NCBI GenBank assembly: GCA_017428025.1
Contig: JAFRRO010000036.1
Coordinates: 1-41,205 of the forward strand
Origin: Clostridia bacterium
Lineage (GTDB): Bacteria; Bacillota; Clostridia; Christensenellales; CAG-138
DNA length: 41,205 bases
Reading direction: 5' to 3'
In this document: positions 1-9,400 of the stretch, piece after piece
Position numbering within the stretch: position 1 is the first letter of the stretch
How the letters are laid out: each line of letters opens with the position of its first letter
Made by a program: the position numbers and the translations under genes
The notes under the pieces: model-generated
What the model was told of the DNA's origin: nothing
What the model saw: only the letters and a program-made list of their open reading frames with translations
Databases searched by the model: none

Positions 1-48
1 GGACTGAAAATCCCTGTGTCGGTGGTTCAAGTCCACTCTGAGGCACCA
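1..48 (+). tRNA. tRNA-Phe(GAA), 3' part only
   Basis: The window begins inside the anticodon arm. The anticodon loop reads CTGAAAA, giving anticodon GAA. It is followed by a five-base variable region, a T arm with loop TTCAAGT, the acceptor strand CTGAGGC, discriminator A and an encoded CCA at 46-48. The 5' half lies outside the window. Confidence 0.9.
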
Positions 49-52
49 TCCT

Positions 53-128
53 GCGGGAATAGCTCATTTGGTAGAGCGCAGCCTTGCCAAGGCTGAGGTG
101 GCGGGTTCGAGCCCCGTTTCCCGCTCCA
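53..128 (+). tRNA. tRNA-Gly(GCC)
   Basis: This is a complete cloverleaf. Acceptor GCGGGAA pairs with TTCCCGC, the D arm contains GGTAGAGC, the anticodon loop TTGCCAA gives GCC, and the T arm contains GGGTTCGAGCCCC. The discriminator is T and CCA is encoded. It lies four bases after tRNA-Phe, so the two are probably co-transcribed. Confidence 0.96.
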
Positions 129-137
129 CAAAAACAA

Positions 138-157
138 GGCGGCTGCAGCCGCTTTTT
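138..157 (+). terminator. Hairpin with T-run between tRNA-Gly and tRNA-Cys
   Basis: A 14-base perfect palindrome (139-152) is followed by five T residues. Only about 12 bases separate the T-run from tRNA-Cys, which leaves no room for a normal promoter. It is therefore either a leaky terminator or a processing hairpin. Confidence 0.6.
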
Positions 158-169
158 CATACAGGTTTC

Positions 170-243
170 GGCGCCATGGCCAAGCGGTAAGGCACGGGTC
201 TGCAAAACCCTCATCCCCGGTTCGATTCCGGGTGGCGCCTCCA
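170..243 (+). tRNA. tRNA-Cys(GCA)
   Basis: Acceptor GGCGCCA pairs with TGGCGCC. The anticodon loop CTGCAAA gives GCA, the T arm contains GGTTCGATTCC, the discriminator is T and CCA is encoded at 241-243. The 3' end is copied twice more downstream, at the ends of two tandem repeats. Confidence 0.96.
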
Positions 244-280
244 AAACAAAAGCACCCCAAAGCGGGGGCTTTTGTTTTGG
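241..280 (+). terminator. Terminator hairpin of the tRNA cluster (copy 1)
   Basis: A perfect 13-base inverted repeat (241-253 with 268-280) starts at the tRNA-Cys CCA. An inner CCCC/GGGG extends it. The 3' arm is T-rich, as in an intrinsic terminator. Related hairpins with compensating base changes occur at 408-448 and 576-612. Confidence 0.75.
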
Positions 281-286
281 AGATGG

Positions 287-410
287 TACTCCCTCAATCG
301 AAGCAGCGCGTCAGCGCCGGTTCGATGAGGGCCGATTCGGGGGTGAATGAAGCCCCGGTGGGGCTTCAGAGCCGAATCGTGACCGAGCCCGCAGGCGAGA
401 AGCGCCTCCA
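287..410 (+). repeat. Structured tandem repeat, copy 1
   Basis: This is a 124-base non-coding unit repeated at 455-578 with four mismatches that I count. It contains a long hairpin: GATTCGG (334-340) pairs with CCGAATC (372-378), enclosing TGAAGCCCC (348-356) pairing with GGGGCTTCA (360-368). Upstream, ATCGAA and TTCGAT form a second, smaller inverted repeat. It ends in GCGCCTCCA, the same bases as the end of tRNA-Cys, and runs into a terminator-like hairpin. The function is unknown. It could be an extragenic repeat, a small structured RNA, or the remnant of duplication events at a tRNA end. Confidence 0.85.
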
Positions 411-448
411 AACAAAACAGCACCCCTTGCGGGTGCTGTTTTGTTTGG
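408..448 (+). terminator. Terminator hairpin (copy 2)
   Basis: An 18-base perfect inverted repeat (408-425 with 431-448) starts at the CCA that ends repeat copy 1. The 3' arm is T-rich. Its sequence differs from copies 1 and 3, but the pairing is kept by matched changes in both arms. Confidence 0.75.
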
Positions 449-454
449 TCGTGT

Positions 455-578
455 TACTCCCACAATCGAAGCGGCGCGTCAGCGTCGGTTCGATGAGGGC
501 CGATTCGGTGGTGAATGAAGCCCCGGTGGGGCTTCAGAGCCGAATCGTGACCGAGCCCGCAGGCGAGAAGCGCCTCCA
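455..578 (+). repeat. Structured tandem repeat, copy 2
   Basis: This is the second copy of the 124-base unit, exactly 168 bases downstream of the first. The same nested hairpin is present: 502-508 pairs with 540-546, enclosing 516-524 with 528-536. It also ends in GCGCCTCCA (570-578). Because the unit spacing is a multiple of three, an open frame runs through both copies, but nothing about it looks coding. Confidence 0.85.
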
Positions 579-612
579 AAACAGAAGCACCCTAAAGCGG
601 GTGCTTTTTGGG
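576..612 (+). terminator. Terminator hairpin (copy 3)
   Basis: GCACCC (587-592) pairs with GGGTGC (599-604), flanked by an A-rich 5' arm and a T-run (605-609). The stem extends to CCAAAA/TTTTGG. This closes the tRNA/repeat block. Confidence 0.7.
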
Positions 613-665
613 AGACGGACGATTCCTTTCCACGCACAAGGCACGGCCGAAAATGGGGAAAGATG

Positions 666-694
666 TTGATTTTCCTTCTGCTTTCTGCTATGAT
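666..694 (+). promoter_or_regulatory. Sigma-A type promoter for the sigma factor operon
   Basis: TTGATT (666-671) is followed by 17 bases and then TATGAT (689-694), with a TG extended -10 at 686-687. Transcription should start near 701, giving a leader of about 195 bases before the sigma factor. I see no recognisable riboswitch in that leader. Segment 701-895 otherwise holds no gene I can support. Confidence 0.7.
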
Positions 695-895
695 CGATAT
701 GAAAGAATATATGATTGTTTGAGGCGTCAGGGACAAAATACGCATCAGGCGTGTCGTCGGACCGAATCCGAACACACGCGGGATTTGCGATCGGATCGGG
801 CGGCGTGCTATTTCGATGAGGGATGCCGCGGAGATCGGTGCAGCGTACAGGGACGGCTTTTTTGCGCACACGTTGATGCGAAACCGGGAGAATCG

Positions 896-1450
896 ATGTT
901 GCTTTGCTCGGATGAGGAACTGTATCGGGAATATCTGGAACGCGGAAAGCAGGAAGCGCTTCGCTGCCTGTTTGACCGTTACAGCGAAGGGCTGATGCTG
1001 TTTCTGTTCGGATATGTGCACAGCATGGAGGACGCCGAAGAGCTGATGATCGACTCGTTTGCAGAGGTTGCGGTCGGTCCGACCGTGTTTTCGGGAAGAA
1101 GCAGCTTCAAAACGTGGCTGTTTTCCGTCGGAAAGCATCAGGCGCTGATGTTTCTTCGAAAAAGGAAGCGCGAGCAACTTGGGACCGGCAGCGAGGCGAC
1201 GGAGACGCGTTCGCCGGAACTCGACTTGCTCTCGGATGAGCGCAAACGGCATCTATATCTTGCTCTGGAACGTGTGGCGGACGATTACCGGATGGTTCTG
1301 TGGCTGCGATACATCGAGGATATGTCAATTGAAGAAATCGCCGGAATCATGAAAAAACGGGTGAAGCAGATCTACAATCTGACCGATCGCGGCAAGCAGG
1401 CGCTCAAAAAGGAACTCGAAAAAATCGGGTTCGAATATGAGCAGATCTGA
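896..1450 (+). CDS. RNA polymerase sigma factor, ECF-like sigma-70 family
   Basis: This 184-residue protein has the two-domain layout of a group 4 (ECF) sigma factor. A sigma-2 region (about residues 10-85) includes EDAEELMIDSFAEV and FKTWLFSVGKHQAL. A sigma-4 helix-turn-helix (about 120-175) includes MVLWLRYIEDMSIEEIAGIM. It would bind core RNA polymerase and direct it to a dedicated promoter set. I chose the ATG at 896 because GGGAG lies at 886-890 and the sigma-2 homology begins just after it; the frame is open further upstream but carries no family sequence. It is first in a row with a polytopic membrane protein and a PrsW-type protease. In Bacillus, PrsW starts release of sigma-W by cutting its anti-sigma factor. 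No classical zinc-finger anti-sigma factor is visible next to it, so how its activity is controlled is open. Confidence 0.88.
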   Translation: MLLCSDEELYREYLERGKQEALRCLFDRYSEGLMLFLFGYVHSMEDAEELMIDSFAEVAVGPTVFSGRSSFKTWLFSVGKHQALMFLRKRKREQLGTGSEATETRSPELDLLSDERKRHLYLALERVADDYRMVLWLRYIEDMSIEEIAGIMKKRVKQIYNLTDRGKQALKKELEKIGFEYEQI

Positions 1451-1541
1451 CAAGCCGATTCGGAACGAAAAGACAATTGCCGAAGTGTTTTGCGGCGAAC
1501 GGCACGGCGAAAGGAGGCGGAAGAAATCATGCCCTATATGA
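1437..1541 (+). CDS. Possible small basic peptide overlapping the sigma gene end
   Basis: An ATG inside the last codons of the sigma gene opens a 34-residue frame. It begins MSRSDKPIRNEKTIAEVF and ends in a run of Arg and Lys, overlapping the start of the next gene. Its position between a sigma factor and a membrane protein is where small regulators often sit. There is no clear ribosome-binding site, though the overlap would allow coupled translation. It may equally be a chance frame. Confidence 0.25.
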   Translation: MSRSDKPIRNEKTIAEVFCGERHGERRRKKSCPI

Positions 1542-2314
1542 TCGGAGAGGTTTTTTCGACCGGTCTCATGATTCTGACGACGATCGTTTTGCTGGCGGCA
1601 ACCGTTCGCTTGCTGGTGCATGCGAATAAGTCCATGACGGCGGTGTATTTTGCGTTTACGATGGTCAGTATTCTGCTCTCCGAGTTTTACTGGCTGGCGT
1701 ACGATATCCTGCGCGGTGACGTACGAATGCCGTTTGCCGCCAACGAATTTGCCGAAGCAGCGTTCTTTCTGCTGCTTGCTTCTTCGCTTCGTACCGTCTT
1801 CAGGGAGCGTTTTCCCGTTTTCGACCGGGCGATCCTGCTGACGGCATTGTATGCCGTCGGCAACATTGTGCTTTGGATTCTCTGGAACGGCGACTGGATC
1901 GAAGCGCTGCTGACCGGTCCGGCATATCTGTATTTTCTGGTAATGGCGATGTTTGCGCTGCGTCAGTCCGAAGCGATCCGCCGAAGCGGGCAGATTGTGT
2001 TGGGATGCGCCGCGTTTGCTTCGCTGGCTCTGATGTATCTCGCGCACTTCATCCCGTCGGTATCCGCTGCGATGGATCTTGTGAACTATATCCTGCTGTT
2101 CGGTGTGCTCGGCGCAATGGTGCTTGGGTTTGTCCGTGCGCTGCGAACGGGCAGAGAATCGCGCGTTCTTCTGGCGCTGGCGTACTGCGCCGTGGTATGG
2201 GCGCAGAATTCTCTGTATATGAGCACCGGATGGTGGTATGCTGCGATGGAGATGCTGTATGCCATGACGATGCCCGCCATGTTCTTTGCCGTCAGACGGG
2301 AGGTGATCGCATGA
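1529..2314 (+). CDS. Polytopic membrane protein of unknown function
   Basis: This 261-residue protein is almost entirely hydrophobic, with about seven or eight predicted membrane segments (for example TGLMILTTIVLLAATVRLLV and ILLTALYAVGNIVLWILW). I recognise no catalytic motif. AGGAGG lies at 1512-1517, upstream of the ATG at 1529; a second in-frame ATG at 1538 is possible. Its stop overlaps the start of the PrsW-like gene as ATGA, so the two are translationally coupled and probably act together. It could be a sensor or a partner in the proteolytic control of the sigma factor encoded just upstream. That role is inferred only from position. Confidence 0.8.
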   Translation: MPYMIGEVFSTGLMILTTIVLLAATVRLLVHANKSMTAVYFAFTMVSILLSEFYWLAYDILRGDVRMPFAANEFAEAAFFLLLASSLRTVFRERFPVFDRAILLTALYAVGNIVLWILWNGDWIEALLTGPAYLYFLVMAMFALRQSEAIRRSGQIVLGCAAFASLALMYLAHFIPSVSAAMDLVNYILLFGVLGAMVLGFVRALRTGRESRVLLALAYCAVVWAQNSLYMSTGWWYAAMEMLYAMTMPAMFFAVRREVIA

Positions 2315-2958
2315 TCTATGCGGAAAACATCCTGCTGTGCATCGCCGTGCCGCTGCTGCTGTCGCTTCTGTTTGTACGGGGCGGAGCGATGCGGTTTATC
2401 ACGGCGTTTCTGGGCGGAATGATCGCCTGCCTGCTTTCGGCGTATATCAGCGGGTATCTGTATCTCGTCACCGGCTTGACGCGTCAGGACGTGTCGATCT
2501 TTCTGTCGCCGGTGGTTGAGGAATCGCTGAAATTCATTCCGCCGGTCTTCATTCTGCTGGTTTTCTCGCCGAACGACAGAGATCTGATGCTGATGGCAGT
2601 CGGCATCGGCGTCGGTTTCGCGACGTTCGAAAATATCTGCTATCTGCTGACGGAAGGCGCCTCCAGCTTACTGTTCGTTCTGATCCGCGGTCTGGCGGTC
2701 GGCGTGATGCACATCGTCAGCATGGCGACGCTCTCCATCGCGCTCTCGATCGCACGGCGGCTGCATGCGCTGACGCTGCCCGGGATCCTCGGCGCGCTGT
2801 CGCTGTCCGTGGTTTTTCACGGACTGTACAATCTGCTCGTATCCGCCCCCGGCGTCACGTCCTATATCGGATACCTGCTGCCGCTCGTTTCCGCGGGATT
2901 CCTGTATATCCCCTGCCGGCTTCTCCGGCTCGGGACCGCGGAACCGCCGCAATCGTAA
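2311..2958 (+). CDS. PrsW-family intramembrane glutamic-type protease
   Basis: This 215-residue multi-span membrane protein carries the family signatures. EESLK (E70, E71, K74) lies in one membrane helix and FENICY (F106, E107) in the next. His134 is in MHIVSM and His170 is in FHGLYN. PrsW proteins cut membrane-bound anti-sigma factors at the outer face as the first step of sigma release. The start has a good GGGAGGTG (2298-2305) and overlaps the previous stop as ATGA. With a sigma factor two genes upstream, control of that sigma factor is the natural guess. The substrate is not obvious; the two-helix protein at 3066-3410 is one candidate. The gene symbol is left empty because orthology to Bacillus prsW is not shown. 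Confidence 0.88.
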   Translation: MIYAENILLCIAVPLLLSLLFVRGGAMRFITAFLGGMIACLLSAYISGYLYLVTGLTRQDVSIFLSPVVEESLKFIPPVFILLVFSPNDRDLMLMAVGIGVGFATFENICYLLTEGASSLLFVLIRGLAVGVMHIVSMATLSIALSIARRLHALTLPGILGALSLSVVFHGLYNLLVSAPGVTSYIGYLLPLVSAGFLYIPCRLLRLGTAEPPQS

Positions 2959-2975
2959 TTCATTCCGTCCCAAAG

Positions 2976-3004
2976 ACCGTCGCAGGACGGTTTTTTCTTT
3001 TTTT
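2976..3004 (+). terminator. Intrinsic terminator after the PrsW-like gene
   Basis: ACCGTC (2976-2981) and GACGGT (2986-2991) form a stem with loop GCAG, followed by a run of about 14 mostly T bases. It separates the regulatory genes from the small membrane protein and the giant gene. Confidence 0.8.
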
Positions 3005-3065
3005 GGGTGAGAAAAAAGGCGCAGTTCTGCAACCAAATAACAGAGAGAACTGGAGGTGAATTGCT

Positions 3066-3410
3066 TTGCGGGAGAAGAATGACGCATTCGAAGAAGTGCT
3101 GCGGCGAACGGAAGACCGTAAGCGGCGCAAAGAGAAGAACCGTATGAAATGGATCTACGGCTGCGCCGGAGCAATGACGGTGCTGATATTGGCGCTTGCG
3201 TTGTTGCCGCCGGTGCACATCGACGGGAAAGTGGACCAGACGATGGGATCCTTTCTGCTGAACGCCGAAGCGGGCGGCTATATTCTGGTCGGCGTGATCG
3301 CATTGGGTATCGGCGCTTTCATCACACTGCTGTGTGTGCGGAAAGCGAAAAAGAATCAGTTTAAAAAACAAAACGGAGGGCGTAATGATGAAGACAAACC
3401 TGTGGAGTAA
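3066..3410 (+). CDS. Small two-helix membrane protein
   Basis: This 114-residue protein starts at TTG, chosen because GGAGGTG (3052-3058) is seven bases upstream. A very charged N-terminal part (about residues 1-28, rich in Arg, Lys and Glu) is followed by one membrane helix (about 29-52) and a short outer loop. A second helix (about 75-98) is followed by a basic, hydrophilic tail. I do not recognise the family. Its end overlaps the start of the giant exoprotein gene by 26 bases, so the two should be co-translated. It could help export or anchor that protein. With its cytosolic charged head next to a sigma/PrsW pair, it could also be an anti-sigma-like substrate. Both are guesses. Confidence 0.7.
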   Translation: MREKNDAFEEVLRRTEDRKRRKEKNRMKWIYGCAGAMTVLILALALLPPVHIDGKVDQTMGSFLLNAEAGGYILVGVIALGIGAFITLLCVRKAKKNQFKKQNGGRNDEDKPVE

Positions 3411-6400
3411 CCCGTTCAGGAAGGGAATTTCCCTTTTGCTGACACTGCTGATGGTGATTTCACTTCTGCCTTTGCACACCGTGCTGGCAGACGATGACAC
3501 GGAAACGCCGTCGGAACCGGCCGGTGAAGAACCATCGATCGTGATCCGAACCGAAAACGGCGATATCACGCCGGAGGAAGACTGGGATGTCGTCTATCCG
3601 TACGGCACGTTCGCGTTCGGCAACTATCAGGCGGACGTTGCCGAATCCGGCGCGTTGACCGCCGACGGACAGGCCATTCCGGAATCGATCCTGATTCCCG
3701 TCTACCGTCTCGGCGGCGCCGTCGGCAGAGCGACCGTACGCATCATGTACGCGCCGGCGATCACGACGAACGAAGACGGAACCGAGCAGGTCTTTGACTA
3801 TGCGGCGTCCGGTAAGCAGGACGTGCTGATCGAGGTCGAAGACGCGAATCCGATCGCAGCCTATCAGCCGCTCGGCATCCCCGAATCGGAACGCAATATG
3901 AAACCGGCGGCGTGCGAAGTGAAGCTTCCGGATGCGCCGGAGGATGTATCGCCGGAAGACGAGCTCGTTCTGACGCTGTCCGGGATCGCGGACACGGAAG
4001 CGGAAGCGTATCGCTGGCAGGTCTGCCGCGAGGACGGCTGGCATGACATCGAAGATGCGAATTCGCCGGAACTGATCGTCACCTGGGGCGACATCTGGGA
4101 CTTCGAAAATCAGGAGCCCACGGGCTATGATTTCCGCTGCCTGCTGAAGAACGGCGACGAGATCACCTGCTCGAGATCCATGCTCGGCGAGGTCTATGAA
4201 CCGATTGCGGATCCGGAGCCGGTGCCGGAAGACCTCGTGATTCCGGACGAGCCTACGTTCAGCACCGTGACGTTCGAAGACGATTGGGATATCATGGAGT
4301 TTGCGATGACGTTCGCCGACGGCGAGACGGTCAAATACATCCGTGTGACGGCGATCGAGGACGAGATTCCGGAGCTGCCGGAGTTCGGTCTGTTCACGAT
4401 CAGCGGCTGCGAGGGCGGTCTTTTGAGCGACACGTGCAACACGCTGACGCTCATGGTATCGGACAACGACGCGCACGGCGAAAGCACGGTCGGTTTTGCG
4501 GACGAAGCGATTTCGGCAAACCGTGAGGACGGCTTTGTCAAGGCGAAGATCGCGTGTTCGGGCGATACGACCTACAACATCACGGTGCATTACGAGACCG
4601 CGGACGGAACGGCGGTCGCGGGCGTCGACTACGCAAAGGCGGAGGGCGTGCTGGCGTTCGCCGGTTCGATCGATGAAATCGAGATCCCGATCGAGCTGAT
4701 CGCGAATGACGCCACCGAGGACAAGACCTTTGAAATCGTTCTGTCCGACATCCTCGGCGGCGGCACCGAAGACCTCTGCAAATTCGAGCGCGAACGCGTG
4801 ACGGTGACGATCATGGGACAGTCGAAGACGCCGGGAAAGAACGGCGCGGGACTGAACCTTGCGTCTCTGCTCGCCGGCACAAGCGGTTCGGACGTTTCGG
4901 GCAGAGTCGCGGAAGGCGAAAACGCACTGATCGGCAGCAACAAAGAGCCTGCCGTGACGGCGTCCGTCGCCATGGTGACCGGCGAGGACCTCGAAGCCGA
5001 ACTCGTTCTTTCGGATGACACGCGTTCGCATTGGATGGGTCCGTGCTATAAATTCTCGCGCAATTATACTTCGAGTGATGGCAATTCCTCCTACAGTAAC
5101 GGCTCGTATTGGCGCGACTGGGACGATATGCTCGGCAATTCGAAAAACGTTTATAATGACATCGACGTTGCGTACGGCGGATCGGGCAATCTGAGTATGA
5201 ATTGGGGACCGGACAGCGACGGCGATCCGGACCACCCGCGGCTTGATCTCATTCAGAATACGACGCGTACACACAATGGCATCAAATACACCACCTGCAC
5301 GCTGGACGGCAACTATCGCGGATCGGCAAAGATCAAGTGGGGTAACAAAGACCACAAAGCAGGCGAATATTACGATCAGGTTTCCATGGCGTTCGGCTGG
5401 GTGGAACCCGGCGTGCGCCAGATGGACGTCATTCATAACCGCTATCTCCGTCCGAAGATCGAAATCTCGGTCGGCGACTGGTCGCAGAGCAAGTGGTTCG
5501 ACGTGGATACGGATACCGATAACGGCGACTGGAGACCGGATCACTGGGATATGTACTGCCAACTGAGAGGCAGAGACGACTGGAACTGGGGGTACGGGTA
5601 CTACAAGGATCCCGGCTATGTGGGTACGTTCAAACACGGCCTCGACGGTCCGTATCTGGATTACGGCGAAAACTTCAGCATTAATCTGTATTTCAAGTAC
5701 TACCTGGCATGGACGCACCGTGAGGCGACCACCTATCATAAGAATGTTACGACAGGCGAGCATTACTCGAAGTTCGACATTCGTGAGGTCAGCGGTCACA
5801 GACGCACCTATCAGAATTCGAACCTGGGCATCGGGCTTGTGCTCTACACGGTCAACGACGAAGACACCGCAGGCGGATACACGGCGTTGCCGTATACCAG
5901 CGGTATCTATGGTGAGCTGTCACCGAAAGTATATATCAAAGAAAAAGAAGGCGGCGTCAATGCGAATGGCGAGATCTATGTCGGATCGAAGCTCATCATC
6001 GACTTCTCGAACGTGCCGGGTCAGTTCAGGATTCCGAATGACGGCGTGCGGTTGTTAGGCGACTGGACTTCCTTTGAAGTGAAAAAAGAATCGGATCGGG
6101 TATTCAGCTGCATACTGATGCCGGACAGCGCAATGACCGAAACCATCCAGAAAGACAGATTCACGCTTCACGTCTGCTACGACCGCGTACAGACCATCAA
6201 GATCGACGTCGATTCGTCCTCCAAGCGTGATCTGGGAGACATGCAGTCCTCGCCGGAAAGCTATATGCGTGCGTTTGAAAAGATGTTCACAGATGCCGGC
6301 AAGAATCTATCAGAACAACAAGGACAGCAAGTAGATGGGGAATTCTCGTATGTTACGGCGTGGACAAAAGCATGCGACCCGGTCGTGGAATATACGGATT

Positions 6401-9400
6401 CCCATGGAAACACATATGATCTCGTGTTTACTGCGGAGACCGGAAGTCCCAAGTCGTTGAAATTCGGTACAATAACTTGGTATGATGAGGGCAAAAAATA
6501 TAAAGACTATGACGGTCCTTTTGCAGACGACAGAGACGGAGTTTTCAAACTGGAAAAATCAGTCACTAATCTGCAAATGATCAACTTCCATCAGGATCCG
6601 GAAGATTATATCGTCTATAATAAAAAGGCGTATGCCGGCGATCAGGATATTCCGATCAGCAAAGACGATATGGGCAACGCGGAGCTGGTATTCCGGTTCT
6701 ATGATTCCGAATACCTGGAAGCGCTCTCGATCATGAGGGTCGATATCGACCATGTCGAGATCTACTGCGACGAAAACCAAAACGGAATCATCGAAGGCGA
6801 ACTCAATGAAGACAACTTCTTCGAGGTCGCAAAAGGCTCTCCGGACTATCTGTACATGCGTGTGAACGGCGAGTATCCGGATTCCACGTTCCGTCCGCAG
6901 CTGGATAAGGACGGCAACGTGATCCAGTACATCATGAAGGTCTATTACACACGCCGTCCGCGCGCGTATAACGTGCCGGAGGGTTACGACGGGGACCAGA
7001 AAGCGCAGATGCTGCCCGCGTTTGTCAGCGCGATCACCGATCCGAAGGAGACGGAGGGTCTGACGAAGGAACAGCTCTCGTACCGCTATATGCGCGCGAA
7101 CAATACGGACGATCGCGTGATGTTCGGCGCGGAAGCCGCCGGCATCGAGTACGTCGATATTCCGATGGGCGGCGACATCGGCGAAGTCACGATGGATGTA
7201 GCGGTGGACTACGCCTATGAAGCGGACGGAAAGACGATCCGCGACATCACGGAGACAAAGATCTTTACATGGGAGCCGAAGTATAAAGGCAGCCTACTGA
7301 TCCCGTTCGATGCGCCGGATCAGATCACCGATACCAACAACGTAACGGGCGGCAACGTCGATCTGGGAGGATCAGATCCGTCATCGGCGGCAGGCAAAGA
7401 AATACTGAACAACTATCTCGGCGCGTTTGTCGGCAGAACGACGTTCGCCATCGGCATTCAGGAACAGCAGCTGCCGCTGGTCGGAACCAAGACCCAGCCC
7501 GGCATCACGACGCTTGACGAGATCAAACCGGAATACGTCACGATCGGACCCGTGCGTACGGTCCCGAGCGCGGACAACGTGGTCAATACGAAGAACAGCC
7601 AGTCGCCCGGTGCAACGGACGGCACGAGCCCCGATCTCGGCAGCGATTACGGCGAGTTCAAGCAGGATCTCGGCGTCGAGCTGCCTTCGATGGACCTGAG
7701 CCTCGGCGACTACGCGACCATCATTCTGGACGGCTATCAGGTCGGCTTTGCGATCGGCATCCCGATCTTCAAAAACGAAAAGACCGAGTATACGTCCGGT
7801 ACACAAACGGGCAACACGGCGACAACGGAGAAGCCGTCGTATACGGACGGCGACGGCAACGAGCATACGGTTAAAGAGGAGAAGAATTTCAACACAAATA
7901 CAACGACGACAACGGACGAATATACGGCGAAAGATCCCGACGCGCCGAACGATGCGAAGAAGCGCATTTCGAGGAAAGTCATTGAGACGGTAGATGAAAA
8001 CGGCCACAAGACCTACCGCACCGAGACAACGAAGCAGACGAAGCAAGACGACGGCACGTGGCGCAACGGCGATACGAAGATCACGGACACAAAGCCGGAG
8101 ATCCCGAGTCAAAAGGCGGGCAAGAAGGCTGCGCAGTATGCGGGCGACGCGCACGGTCAGATGCAGACGCTCGGGCAGTTCATAAGCGCGGTCGGCAAAG
8201 GACAGGGCACAAACTACTTCAAAGATGCATTCAGTGACGACTCACTTGATAAAGCGCGCAACGGCGCGGCGGCAATGAAGAAGTACAGCGTGTCGTTCAG
8301 CCTGCAGATCGCGATCATGTTCGAATACAACCCGATCGACAACTGCCACTACTTCAAGAACGCGGGCCTGACGGCGACGCTCGGCTTCGAGTTTACGCTG
8401 CAGATGCGGTTCACACCTTGCCCGGTGTTCTACCTGTACATCAAGCTCGGCGTGGAGATCGAGGCGAATATCGGCCTGAGCTGCTACCGCCTGCGCAAAG
8501 AGGGCGATCCGATCACGAAGTTCGAGGTCGGACGTGCGTTGGTCGATCTGTCGAAGGGCAATACGATCAAGTTCAAGCTTGACATGCGCAAGAGCACGGA
8601 GAACCACGCGCGCGGGTTCGTAATGGATCTTTCCGGCGACGTTCTGATGAGGCTCTACACGAGCAACGCAGCGGACGCATATCCGGAGAGCGTCGGTCTT
8701 CTGAAGGGCGACGGCGGTGAGAAGGAAGTTCTGCTGAAGGACTATGATAAAGAGGTCTACGTTGAACTGATCCCGTACGCCGGTGAAATCTCGGCAAAGA
8801 ACCTCCGCCCGATCATCGGCGCGGAAAGCAAGGTCGTCTTTGACGGACTGACGATCGCGCCGAGCCTCAGCATCGAGGCGGGCATCGGCGCGGGCATCGA
8901 GCTTCTGAAGATCGAAGCGTTCTTCAAGATCAGCACGTCGATGGCAATGACGATGGGCGGCTACCTTGAGGAGACGGATTCGTACGAGGGATTCTATATC
9001 AAGTCGTTCGAGGGCTCCATGGCGGTCGGCATCAACATCACGGCGGCGTTCATCAACTACTCGCTGGATGCGATCGCATTCGGCTTCACCGGCGAACAGC
9101 ACGGCACGCGCGGCTACTTCTCGTGGCACATCAGCTGCTCTGCGGTCAACGGATCCTACGATCTTTGGAGCAAAGACTGCTACACCTCCGCGGACGGCAA
9201 GACGCTTCCGGGCGAGCCGCAGCCGCCGGATGGCGTAAACATCTTCTCGGACAATCCGGATATGACGTTCTATGACGCGAACGGTGTCGACCTGTCGGAC
9301 AAGGACGCCGACCCGAGCAAGTCGGACTGGACGTTCCGGACGGACGTTCTGGCATGGCGCTGGACCGGAGGCGTATTCATCGGCGAGATTCCGCAGAATT

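Noticed and set aside
287..578. Tandem repeats as integration (att) sites of a resident island
   Set aside because: The copies of the tRNA end are only 167-168 bases apart and no integrase gene is nearby, so there is no room for a normal island. Small-element capture remains open and is listed as a finding instead.
232..669. An open frame through the tRNA-Cys end and both tandem repeats
   Set aside because: It begins inside tRNA-Cys and stays open only because the repeat spacing (168) is a multiple of three. The DNA is full of hairpins and the peptide is just two copies of the repeat translation.
608..895. N-terminal extension of the sigma factor frame
   Set aside because: The predicted promoter (666-694) lies inside it, the translation has no family similarity, and a good ribosome-binding site stands before ATG 896.
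479..1252. A minus-strand frame of 257 codons across the repeat and sigma gene
   Set aside because: It runs opposite to a sigma factor with a clear family match and through a terminator hairpin. It has no start signal or domain.
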